Below are positions 45,155-53,191 of a DNA stretch of 64,000 nt, piece by piece. The translations under genes were made by a program, and so were the position numbers. The stretch's first letter is position 1, and every line of letters starts with the position of its first letter. The notes below the pieces were generated by a model. The model had not been told where the DNA came from. It was given only the letters and a program-made list of their open reading frames with translations, and made no database searches. Origin of the DNA: Labrys sp. KNU-23 (lineage in GTDB: Bacteria > Pseudomonadota > Alphaproteobacteria > Rhizobiales > Labraceae); assembly GCF_008330945.1 (NCBI RefSeq), contig NZ_CP043489.1, positions 4,475,501 through 4,539,500 of the forward strand, given 5' to 3'.

Positions 45155-46420
45155 TCAAGTTGCTTTGCCGGGAGCGTCCCGCTTGCTGCAGACCTTGGCG
45201 AGCAGGAGATCGAGATCTCGAAAACGTCGGGTCGAGACCGTGACGGTTTCGACTTTGACCGGGTTGCTTGCTTTCGGGCCGATCGTGAAGGTCAGGGTGC
45301 GCCGGTCTGCGAGCGCGCAGAACGTGACAGGATCAAGGTTGATCGTCAGGGGAGGGCTGGGAGAATTCTGCGACAGATTTGAGAAGGCAACGATGTCAGC
45401 GATTCTGAGGATTGCGATCAGATTGGCGATCGGCACGGGGCCGCTGCCGGTTGTCGGAGTGATGCTGGCTTGGACGCCCGCAGCATCCGGCGCCTCCCTG
45501 AGCTCGATATGCGAAATGATCGCGCTGCCATCGTAGAGGCCAGCCGGGACGTCGGTCGAAGTGGCGGTGAAGGCCGCAAGGCGGTCGGCATTCTTTTGAA
45601 CGAATAAGGTTGCTTGGAGCTTGAGCACCTGCCCATTTGCATCCTGTCCGTCGGTGATGATTTTCGTGGCCAGGAGCTCGCGACGGTTCATGATGTGGAT
45701 GTTGCTGTTGCTCGCAAGCTGGACCAGTTCGTTGATGCTGGGATCGATGCCCATCTCGTCGAAATAGCGGGCAGCCTGATCATATTGCGCCTTCGAGGTC
45801 TTCACCTCGATCCGACTGACCGACAGAATTTCCCGCCGTATGACGCGTCCGTTCAAAGTGGTCTGGCGCCAGCGAGTCAGGGTGCGCGAGCTGGCGAATT
45901 GATGCACGCCGACCGGGCTGACCCAAAAGACGTGACGCGCAACCCCGCCGGCCAGCGCGAACACACAGGCCGAATTGCAAAAGGCGCCCACATTGTTGGC
46001 AAAGCCGCGACGGCCTCTCGTCCTCGAATCCGTGCAGTTTTTCTCTTCCGGTTTGCAGGGCGCCAGCACGGTCCGGCCGATCGTGACCTCCAGGCCTGCG
46101 CGCCGAATCAGGCGGCCCATGGCGTAGCCGGCGGCGACGTCTCCGCCGGGCGAGGTGAGGATGAGCGGCAGCTTCCTGCCACCGATGGCTTTCAGAACCT
46201 TGCGCAGCAGCGCCGGCGTCGCGGCGGTGATATCGCCTTCGGCGGAAATCCACTCGGCGCAATCGGGTTCGCAATCTCCTGCAGCGCTACGCACGATGAG
46301 AATGCGCATTGCAGAGCTTTTCGGACGCGTCGCAGCCTCTGTTTGGCCGGCTTGCGATGATATGGTTCCAAAAAGAATGGTCAGGCAAAGAGCAGATACA
46401 AAGAGCGCCGCTCGCTTCAT
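45155..46420 (-). CDS. Exported ClpP/crotonase-fold protein (COG3904-like), putative serine protease
   Basis: 421 residues. A signal peptide ends near ISSQAG (residue 25). Residues about 38-260 look like a ClpP-type fold: LILTSPGGDVAAGYAMGRLI (88-107) recalls the ClpP substrate-holding SPGG loop, CNSACVFALAGG holds Ser150 as candidate nucleophile, and VGVHQFASS holds His173, 23 residues later, close to the ClpP spacing. Two cysteine-rich loops (CEPDCAEW, CKPEEKNCTD) suggest disulfides in the periplasm. The C-terminal part from about 270 is a separate domain, probably beta-rich, with no family I know. Likely an envelope peptidase of unknown target. Confidence 0.75.
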   Translation of the reverse strand: MKRAALFVSALCLTILFGTISSQAGQTEAATRPKSSAMRILIVRSAAGDCEPDCAEWISAEGDITAATPALLRKVLKAIGGRKLPLILTSPGGDVAAGYAMGRLIRRAGLEVTIGRTVLAPCKPEEKNCTDSRTRGRRGFANNVGAFCNSACVFALAGGVARHVFWVSPVGVHQFASSRTLTRWRQTTLNGRVIRREILSVSRIEVKTSKAQYDQAARYFDEMGIDPSINELVQLASNSNIHIMNRRELLATKIITDGQDANGQVLKLQATLFVQKNADRLAAFTATSTDVPAGLYDGSAIISHIELREAPDAAGVQASITPTTGSGPVPIANLIAILRIADIVAFSNLSQNSPSPPLTINLDPVTFCALADRRTLTFTIGPKASNPVKVETVTVSTRRFRDLDLLLAKVCSKRDAPGKAT

Positions 46421-46671
46421 GGAACCTTCCGATCAAGCCCCGTTCGATGAAGAATATCGTGCGTTCCTGGAATTTCATCACAATTCTGCGGCAATGGCGC
46501 TACAGTCCGTCGATACCGGGATCGCCCGGACACGATACGGTTGCAGGTGAAGTAAACCGGCGCGATACTTTGTTAGCCCGACATCTTGGCGGCGCGGCCT
46601 TTCGTCTTGCAGGCGGAACGGGTAAGTAGAATCTGATGAAACGATGCGCGTTCTTGCATCGGGAGTAGATG

Positions 46672-48375
46672 ATGGCAGTGGGCTGGAAGAGTCTGGCTGG
46701 AATAGTGGGAGCCGCGAGCGTTGTCAGCGTCGGTACGCTCTACAGCGTGCTGGTGCGCGAGCCTGTCCGGTCGCCGTCGTCGCCTGTGGGTGACGCCAAG
46801 CCGGTGGTCGCCGCCAATCCTCCGGCCGGTCAGGGCCAGAAGCCGATGCCGACCGGCGAGCAGGCGATAGTCAAGCCAGGATCGAGCGCGCCGGAGCCCC
46901 CCAAGACTTCGGGCAGCAATACCGAAGCCGCGAAGGTTCCAGCGGCTGGCACCCAGGCGGCCACCCCCGATCCTGGAAAGACGGAGGTGGCCAAAACTGA
47001 AGCCGCCAAGCCGGAGGCCGCCAAACCCCAGCCTCCCAAGCCCGAAGCACCGAAAGCGGATGCGGCCAAGGGACAGACTGCGCCGACCTTCGACATTGCC
47101 CGCATTGAACCGGCGGGTAGCGCCGTGATCGCGGGGCGAGCCGCTTCCGGCGCCACGGTGGAACTGCTGCGTAACGGTAACCCCTATGCCCGTGTCGTCG
47201 CCGACATCAACGGCACCTGGGCGATCACGCCGCCCGCTCTGCCGAAAGGCCCCTGCGAGCTGACCCTGCGCACGACATCGCCGGATGGGCGGGTGACCTT
47301 GTCCGAACAGACGCTTTCCGTTCGCGTTCCCGAAAAGCCGGGCGAAGAGGTGGTGGTCGTGCTCAACGCGCCCGATCAGCCCTCCAAGGTGCTGACTGAT
47401 GCGGCGCAGCCGGCAAGCAAGGCGACCGAGCAACCAGCAACGCCATCGCCGGCGGGAGCAGCCGCGTCTGCCGAGGCGGACAAGTCGTCCTCGCGGGCCA
47501 ACGTCTCGATCCGGACCGTTGAAGCGGATGAGATGGGCCGCTTCTTCGTGACGGGCCGGGCCGAGCCAGGAGCTGGCTTGCGCATTTATCTCAACGATAC
47601 GCTGGTGACCGGCGTGACGGCGGCCAAGGACGGCACTTTCGGCATGACCATCGAGAAGGGCATGCAGCCAGGCAATTACCGGGTGCGCGTCGATGATGTC
47701 GCTGCCGCCAACGGGCAGGTGCTGACACGGGCCGAAGTTCCGTTCGTCATGGTTGAGAAGGCGCCCTCAGCCTCGGCTCCCGCCGTGGTGGCCGCAATCG
47801 CGACGCCGTCGCGTCAAGGCTCCACCCGTGGCGGCCAGCCGGCCGCAACGCCGCCGCAGGCGGCGACCACGCCCTCCACCGCGGTGCCCGCCGCCGCCGC
47901 ATCGACCCCGAGCCAACCGACCGCCGGCGACAAGACGCGGCCGGTGGCGACCTCCGTGCCGGCCCAGGGGAGCTCCCCGGCGAACGAGCCCGCCACGCAG
48001 GGGGCGGGAACCACGGGAGCAGCTTCGCCGCCGGCGCAGGCGGAGGCCGTGCCGCCGGCCTCCGGCAATGCCGTGGTGCCGAAAACCGCCACGACGCCAT
48101 CCGTTTCCAACCCCGCGACACCTGCGGCAGCCCCGGTGCAGACGAGCGAGGCCGGGCCGGCCCAGCCTTCGCCGCCTCCCTCTGTGGCGGTGATCCCCGA
48201 GATCCGCACCACCACCATCGTGCAGGGCGACAATCTCTGGCAGATTTCGCGCAAGGTCTATGGCCAGGGCATCCGCTATACCTGGATCTATGACGCCAAT
48301 ACCGATCAGATCCGCAATCCCAATCTGATCTATCCGGGCCAGATCTTCGTCATGCCGGACAAGAAAACGCCCTGA
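46672..48375 (+). CDS. LysM-domain envelope protein with Ig-like repeats and Pro/Ala linkers
   Basis: 567 residues; start at the second of two ATGs, 6 bases after GGGAG. One N-terminal hydrophobic helix (about 5-25) anchors it. A low-complexity Pro/Ala/Lys linker runs to about 140. Two Ig-like or bacterial-adhesion-like units follow: FDIARIEPAGSAVIAGRAAS (with LLRNGNPYARVVADINGTWA) and VSIRTVEADEMGRFFVTGRA (with IYLNDTLVTGVTAAKDGTFG). A second Pro/Ala-rich linker (about 365-500) leads to a C-terminal LysM, TTTIVQGDNLWQISRKVYGQ, ending NLIYPGQIFVMPD. It is common in Rhizobiales near atm1 and likely binds peptidoglycan. Its role is unknown. Confidence 0.88.
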   Translation: MAVGWKSLAGIVGAASVVSVGTLYSVLVREPVRSPSSPVGDAKPVVAANPPAGQGQKPMPTGEQAIVKPGSSAPEPPKTSGSNTEAAKVPAAGTQAATPDPGKTEVAKTEAAKPEAAKPQPPKPEAPKADAAKGQTAPTFDIARIEPAGSAVIAGRAASGATVELLRNGNPYARVVADINGTWAITPPALPKGPCELTLRTTSPDGRVTLSEQTLSVRVPEKPGEEVVVVLNAPDQPSKVLTDAAQPASKATEQPATPSPAGAAASAEADKSSSRANVSIRTVEADEMGRFFVTGRAEPGAGLRIYLNDTLVTGVTAAKDGTFGMTIEKGMQPGNYRVRVDDVAAANGQVLTRAEVPFVMVEKAPSASAPAVVAAIATPSRQGSTRGGQPAATPPQAATTPSTAVPAAAASTPSQPTAGDKTRPVATSVPAQGSSPANEPATQGAGTTGAASPPAQAEAVPPASGNAVVPKTATTPSVSNPATPAAAPVQTSEAGPAQPSPPPSVAVIPEIRTTTIVQGDNLWQISRKVYGQGIRYTWIYDANTDQIRNPNLIYPGQIFVMPDKKTP

Positions 48376-48387
48376 GCCGAACGGGAT

Positions 48388-48409
48388 GCGGGGCCGGTGA
48401 AAGCCCCGC
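48388..48409 (+). terminator. Hairpin after the LysM gene
   Basis: GCGGGGC (48388-48394) pairs with GCCCCGC (48403-48409) over an 8-base loop, 13 bases after the stop. A second hairpin GCAGCGA/TCGCTGC follows. No T-run. Confidence 0.5.
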
Positions 48410-48491
48410 CGCAGCGAGATTTCGCTGCAAGACGCTTGCGGTCATGGCGTTCCAGACCTAACTACGCAGCGTCATTGCCAGAAAACTCCTG

Positions 48492-50444
48492 ATGCCGGCG
48501 ATCTTCCGCTCGCCGCTCGAAAGCTCGTTCATGCCATCCGAAAGTCCCGCCGCTCCCAAGCGCGTCAGCGCCGACCAGGGTGCCTTTCTTCAGACGATGA
48601 AGCATTTGTGGCCCTATATGTGGCCCCAGGATCGTGCCGATCTGCGCATGCGGGTGGTGTGGGCCTTCGTGCTCCTGCTACTGACCAAGCTCATCACCCT
48701 GGTCGTGCCCTACACGCTCAAATGGGCCACAGATGGCCTGGCGGCCATCGGTGGCGGCCGCGAGCTGACCGGTCATACACTGGCGGTGATGCTGGCCGGC
48801 GTGCCGCTTACCATGCTGGTAGCCTATGGCGCGGCGCGCATCCTGATGACGGCGATCTCGCAGTGGAAGGATGGCCTGTTTGCCGCCGTGTTCATGTATG
48901 CGGTGCGCCGGCTGGCGATCGAGACCTTCGAGCACATCCACAATCTCAGCCTGCGCTATCATCTCGAGCGCAAGACCGGCGGCCTGTCGCGGGTGATCGA
49001 CCGCGGGCGCACCGGCATCGAGAATATCGTCCGCTTCGCCACCATCAACATCCTGCCGACCATCGTGGAACTGGCGCTTTATCTGGTCATGCTGGTGCTG
49101 CAGTTCGACTGGCGCTACGCCCTGATCGTGCTGGTCACCACGGCCGTCTATGTCTGGTTCACCATCAAGGCGACCGAATGGCGCATCTCCATCCGCCGTG
49201 AGATGAACGATTCCGACACCGACGCCAACCAGAAGGCGATCGACAGCCTGCTCAACTACGAGACGGTCAAATATTTCTCCAACGAGGAGCGCGAGCTCGC
49301 CCGCTACGACCGCGCGATGGCGTCCTACGAGCAGTCGGCGATCCGGACCTACATCACCCTGACCTGGCTCAATATCGGCCAGGGCATCATCTTCATGGCG
49401 GGCATGCTGGCTTCGTTGCTGCTGGCGGGCCTGGGCGTCTATCACGGCGTCAATACCGTGGGCGACATCGCCTTGCTCAACGTGATGTGGCTGCAGCTCG
49501 CCACCCCCTTGAACTTCCTCGGTTTTGCCTATCGCGAGATCAAGCAGGGCATCACCGACATCGAGACCATGTTCGAGTTGCTCGACAAGGATACCGAAGT
49601 CAAGGATCAGCCAGGCGCCCCGCCGCTCGAGGTGCGCGAAGGCCGCGTGACCTTCGAGAATGTGGTGTTCAGCTACGATCCCGACCGGCCGATCCTGCAG
49701 GGGCTCTCCTTCGACGTGCCGGCCGGTCGCACAGTTGCGATCGTCGGGCCCTCGGGCGCCGGCAAATCGACGATCTCGCGGCTGTTGTTCCGCTTCTATG
49801 ACGTCAATGGCGGGCGCGTGCTGATCGATGGCCAGGACGTGCGCGACGTCACCCAGAAATCGTTGCGCGCCGCCATCGGCATGGTGCCGCAGGATACTGT
49901 GCTGTTCAACGATACCATCCGCTACAATGTCCGCTATGGTCGCTGGGATGCGACCGATGCGGAGGTGGAGGAGGCGGCCCGCCTTGCCCAGATCGACACC
50001 TTCATCCGGCGCATGCCCAAGGGCTATGAGACGGAAGTCGGTGAGCGCGGCCTCAAATTGTCAGGCGGAGAGAAACAGCGTGTCGCCATTGCCCGCACCA
50101 TCCTGAAGGGGCCGCCGGTGCTGGTGCTCGACGAGGCGACCTCGGCGCTCGACAGCTACACCGAAATGGAGATTCAGGCTGCGCTCGAGCGCATCTCGGA
50201 GAACCGTACCACGCTGGTGATCGCGCATCGTCTGTCGACGGTGGTGAATGCCGACGAGATCATCGTGCTCGATAAGGGCGTGATCGTCGAGCGCGGCAAT
50301 CATGAGGAATTGCTGGCGCTCGGCGGCGTCTATGCCGGCATGTGGAACCGCCAGCGTGAGGCCGACGAGGCCCGCGAGAAGCTTCAGCGCACGCAGGACG
50401 ATGCGTCGCCGGTCGCCGATTATCGCGACGCTCTGGCGGGATAG
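48492..50444 (+). CDS. Atm1-type ABC exporter (glutathione conjugate/heavy metal)
   Basis: 650 residues from the ATG at 48492; ATG at 48531 is an alternative. The transmembrane half has the Atm1 pattern: KLITLVVPYTLKWATDGLAA, HNLSLRYHLERKTGGLSRVI, DRGRTGIENIVRF, NQKAIDSLLNYETVKYFSNE and LNFLGFAYREIKQGITDIE. The ATPase has Walker A GPSGAGKST (419-427), LSGGEKQRVAIAR (523-535) and VLVLDEATSALDS. Atm1 homologues such as the Novosphingobium protein export glutathione complexes and persulfides and give metal tolerance. A glycosyltransferase starts 58 bp later. Confidence 0.94.
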   Translation: MPAIFRSPLESSFMPSESPAAPKRVSADQGAFLQTMKHLWPYMWPQDRADLRMRVVWAFVLLLLTKLITLVVPYTLKWATDGLAAIGGGRELTGHTLAVMLAGVPLTMLVAYGAARILMTAISQWKDGLFAAVFMYAVRRLAIETFEHIHNLSLRYHLERKTGGLSRVIDRGRTGIENIVRFATINILPTIVELALYLVMLVLQFDWRYALIVLVTTAVYVWFTIKATEWRISIRREMNDSDTDANQKAIDSLLNYETVKYFSNEERELARYDRAMASYEQSAIRTYITLTWLNIGQGIIFMAGMLASLLLAGLGVYHGVNTVGDIALLNVMWLQLATPLNFLGFAYREIKQGITDIETMFELLDKDTEVKDQPGAPPLEVREGRVTFENVVFSYDPDRPILQGLSFDVPAGRTVAIVGPSGAGKSTISRLLFRFYDVNGGRVLIDGQDVRDVTQKSLRAAIGMVPQDTVLFNDTIRYNVRYGRWDATDAEVEEAARLAQIDTFIRRMPKGYETEVGERGLKLSGGEKQRVAIARTILKGPPVLVLDEATSALDSYTEMEIQAALERISENRTTLVIAHRLSTVVNADEIIVLDKGVIVERGNHEELLALGGVYAGMWNRQREADEAREKLQRTQDDASPVADYRDALAG

Positions 50445-50502
50445 CCGCTGCAGAGGCCTGCTTTCGTGGTATGAGCGGTCGGTTTGTCAGCATGGAGGCT
50501 CC

Positions 50503-51399
50503 ATGACAGGCTGGAAGCGTCAGGCGCCTTTCCTGCAGGCTCCCGTTCGCCATCCTCATCTGTCGTCCGAGCCGATAGTGCCGGGCCCGGCCGCGCAACC
50601 CGTGGTCAGCGTGGTCATGCCGGTCCACAATCGGATACTCTACTGCGCCGAGGCGATCGACAGCATATTGAGCCAGACTCTGGCCGATTTCGAGTTCATC
50701 ATCGTCGATGACGGTTCGACGGACGGCACCTCGGCCTTCCTCGAATGGTATGGTGGCCTGGATGCACGTATCCGGCTGTTCCGCAACGAGGTCAATCGAG
50801 GCGTCTCCGCCAGCCTGAACCACGGCATCGCGCAGGCGCGCTGCGATCTGGTCGCGCGCATGGATTCGGACGATGTCGCGCTGCCGGAAAGGCTTGAGCG
50901 CCAGGTCGCGTTCATGGCTCGCCATCCCGAGCTTCTGGCTGCCGGCACTGCCCTGAGGATGATCGATGCAGGGGGAACCCTCGTCGGGCCGCCCTCGAAG
51001 GTCGAAACGGATCCGCAAGCCTTGCATTCCCGCCCAAGCCTGGCCCATCCGACCACCATATTGCGCCGAGACGCCGTGTTGAGGGCCGGCGGCTATCGAT
51101 CCGCCTTCGATCATGCCGAGGATGTCGATTTGTGGTTCCGTCTCGGCGAGATCGGCATGCTGGGCAATGCCCCCGAGGTTCTGCTGCATTACCGCGATCA
51201 TGGCGGCAACGTCCATCAGACCCATCGGCGGCGCCAGGCATTCCTGGCTGAGATGGCAGCGCTGGCCGCCTATCGGCGGAGGAATGGCTGGGGCGATCCC
51301 GTCGAGGCCGAGACCCGTTATGACGAGGCCGAAATGGCAAGCCTTCTCGGCTGGAGCAAGGATGCCCAAACGGCTTTCCTCCGGCGCATGGAAGCATAG
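50503..51399 (+). CDS. Family 2 glycosyltransferase
   Basis: 298 residues from the ATG at 50503, with GGAGG 4 bases upstream. GT-A fold: VVSVVMPVHNRILYCAEAID, SILSQTLADFEFIIVDDGST, the NRGVSASLNHGIAQARCDLV segment and the metal-binding MDSDD (Asp-x-Asp). HAEDVDLWFRLGE holds the candidate base. The N-terminal 35 residues have a proline-rich lead. No transmembrane helix, so a cytoplasmic enzyme adding a sugar to a polysaccharide or lipid. No polysaccharide cluster surrounds it. Confidence 0.9.
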   Translation: MTGWKRQAPFLQAPVRHPHLSSEPIVPGPAAQPVVSVVMPVHNRILYCAEAIDSILSQTLADFEFIIVDDGSTDGTSAFLEWYGGLDARIRLFRNEVNRGVSASLNHGIAQARCDLVARMDSDDVALPERLERQVAFMARHPELLAAGTALRMIDAGGTLVGPPSKVETDPQALHSRPSLAHPTTILRRDAVLRAGGYRSAFDHAEDVDLWFRLGEIGMLGNAPEVLLHYRDHGGNVHQTHRRRQAFLAEMAALAAYRRRNGWGDPVEAETRYDEAEMASLLGWSKDAQTAFLRRMEA

Positions 51400-51487
51400 G
51401 GGCGGGTGACCCCGGCCTCAGTTCAGCCCCGGTTCATCTTGTACGCTGCTTACTCGCCCCGGCTGGGTGCTCAGGGCGTGTCGCCCT

Positions 51488-51610
51488 AGAGCAAAGCACG
51501 TTCAGGCGTGAACGCTTCTTTGCTCTAGCTCCTTGTTCCCAAGCCAATCCGTAGGATTGGCTGGAGCGTCTTTGCGATTCCTGGCGATTCCGCCAAATCG
51601 CAAAACGCTT
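51488..51610 (-). repeat. Intergenic repeat family copy 2 (inverted relative to copy 1)
   Basis: About 123 bp. Read on the minus strand it has the order of copy 1: AAGCGTTTTGCGATTTGG, TCGCAAAGACGC, hairpin AGCCAATCC/GGATTGGCT, ACAAGGAGCTAGAGCAAA and a GCGTTCA/TGAACG-type hairpin ending TTTGCTCT. It lies between the glycosyltransferase and the TRAP gene. Confidence 0.8.
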
Positions 51611-51637
51611 CAGTCTTGCGTTACAGGATCCGTCTTC

Positions 51638-52735
51638 ATGTCGACCCGACGTCGTTTTCTCGCTGGAGCCGCCGCTGCCGGTGCCACCATGCTTGCCGCT
51701 CCCGCGCTGGCGCAGAACCTGATCGAATGGCGGATGGCGACGGCCTGGCCGAAGGGGTTGCCGGGAGCGGGTACCGGCGCCCAGCGCCTGGCCGACCGGA
51801 TCGGCGTGCTCACCCAGGGCCAGCTCACCATCAAGCTCTATGCGGCGGGCGAACTGGTGCCGGGTGACCAGAACATGGCAGCGGTGATGTCGGGCGAGGT
51901 GGAGATGTCGCACGACATGTCGGCCTATTATCTGTCCAAGTCTCCCGCCTTCGCCTTTTTCTCCGCCATTCCCTTCGGGCTGATCGCCCAGGAGTTCGAT
52001 GCCTGGCTCTATGCCGGCGGGGGCAGGGCGCTCTGGGACGAACTGGGCGGGCAATTCGGCGTCAAGGCCTTTGCGGCCGGCAATACCGGCGCGCGCCTCG
52101 GCGGCTGGTTCCGCCGGGAGATCAACAGTGTCGCCGATCTCAAGGGCCTGCGGTTCCGCATCGGCGGGCTGGCCGGCCAGGCCCTTTCCAAGCTCGGCGT
52201 TCAGCAGGTGCTGATGCCAGGCTCGCAGATCCTGCCCAAGCTCCAGGCCGAGGAACTGGATGCGGCCGAGTTCATGGGCCCGGTCAACGATCTCAGCTTC
52301 GGTTTCCACAATGCCGCCAAGTTCTGCTACTGGCCGGGCTTCCAGGAGCCTTGCGCGGCCCTGCAGCTCCAGATCAACCGTGCAAAATACGACGAATTGC
52401 CGGCAACCCACAAAGTGGCGATCGAGGTCGCCTGTGCCGAGGAGAATACCCGCTCGCTGGCTGAATATGGCGCTCGGGCGCCGGCCGCGATCGCCCAGGC
52501 GGTAACGCAGCAGGGCGTCGTTCTCAAGCAGTTCCCCGACGAGGTGTTTCAGGCCTTTGGCACGGCCAGCGGTCAAGTGCTCAGCGAAATCATCGAGAAT
52601 GGCGATGAGTTCATGCGCCGCCTCGCGGCCTCCTATTTCGGCTTTCGCCAGCAGACCCTGCTTTGGACCCGCATCGGCGACCAGGGCTATGCCAATATGC
52701 GCCTGCTCGCCTACGACTATCCCAAAGGGAGTTGA
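51638..52735 (+). CDS. TRAP-transporter solute-binding protein (DctP/TakP type), Tat-exported
   Basis: 365 residues from the ATG at 51638. MSTRRRFLAGAAAAGATMLA is a twin-arginine signal. The mature protein matches TakP-like binding proteins of alpha-keto acids and related organic acids: IEWRMATAWPKGLPGAGTGA, NTGARLGGWFRREINSVADL, KGLRFRIGGLAGQALSKLGV and the EELDAAEFMGPVNDLSFGF binding segment. An Arg in RREI and Arg in FRIGG normally hold the carboxylate. No dctQ or dctM gene is found on either side in this window, so the membrane partner must lie elsewhere. A longer reading from 51533 falls inside a repeat. Confidence 0.93.
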   Translation: MSTRRRFLAGAAAAGATMLAAPALAQNLIEWRMATAWPKGLPGAGTGAQRLADRIGVLTQGQLTIKLYAAGELVPGDQNMAAVMSGEVEMSHDMSAYYLSKSPAFAFFSAIPFGLIAQEFDAWLYAGGGRALWDELGGQFGVKAFAAGNTGARLGGWFRREINSVADLKGLRFRIGGLAGQALSKLGVQQVLMPGSQILPKLQAEELDAAEFMGPVNDLSFGFHNAAKFCYWPGFQEPCAALQLQINRAKYDELPATHKVAIEVACAEENTRSLAEYGARAPAAIAQAVTQQGVVLKQFPDEVFQAFGTASGQVLSEIIENGDEFMRRLAASYFGFRQQTLLWTRIGDQGYANMRLLAYDYPKGS

Positions 52736-53191
52736 TCGCGTGCTTGTCCGGCCGGTGGTGAGGGGCCTCGCCTGGCCGGTTCCCGTGTGCTTTTCGGATC
52801 GGGTCGCGGAATGCGGGTAAGGAGTTTACCGTCATAGGCTTGGTTTTTACCATTTGTATACGATTGATATGACGTAAAGTTATTTGCTCTACTCCCGGTA
52901 GCATGGTTTCACAGTTTTCGATAGCGCTTCTGTAGAAAAGTGCCTGCCGATTACCTTTGAATGCAAATATGCGCTGTTTAATGGGAATTGTTTGTCCAAG
53001 CATATGGGTAACGTTCAAAATTAATCGAATGTCATGATGAATCAGTTTATTCCAGTGATGTGATTGATTGCACGATTAACCAGTTGTTCATGATGATATA
53101 CGGTGATGGGTTGATCGGGGGAGGCCATTTGGCGTAAGGTTCACCTCCGGGGCGGCGCCCCCGTATCGGGGTTTAGTGGGGGCGCTGGTCT
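52736..53191. other. AT-rich intergenic region upstream of tamA
   Basis: 456 bp, markedly AT-rich between about 52830 and 53110 in a GC-rich genome. It contains runs such as TTGTATACGATTGATATGAC and TTCATGATGATATACGG. No gene or clean promoter is seen; a minus-strand reading across 52611-53018 begins in the AT-rich tract and enters the TRAP gene antisense, so I reject it. Confidence 0.5.

Noticed and set aside
45117-46360. Plus-strand readings opposite the ClpP-fold protein (45117-45536 and 45614-46360)
   Set aside because: The minus strand has one uninterrupted reading with signal peptide and motif order; the plus readings are fragments.
52611-53018. 135-codon minus-strand reading in the AT-rich gap
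   Set aside because: Half of it is antisense to the TRAP gene and it lacks a ribosome site; composition changes abruptly along it.
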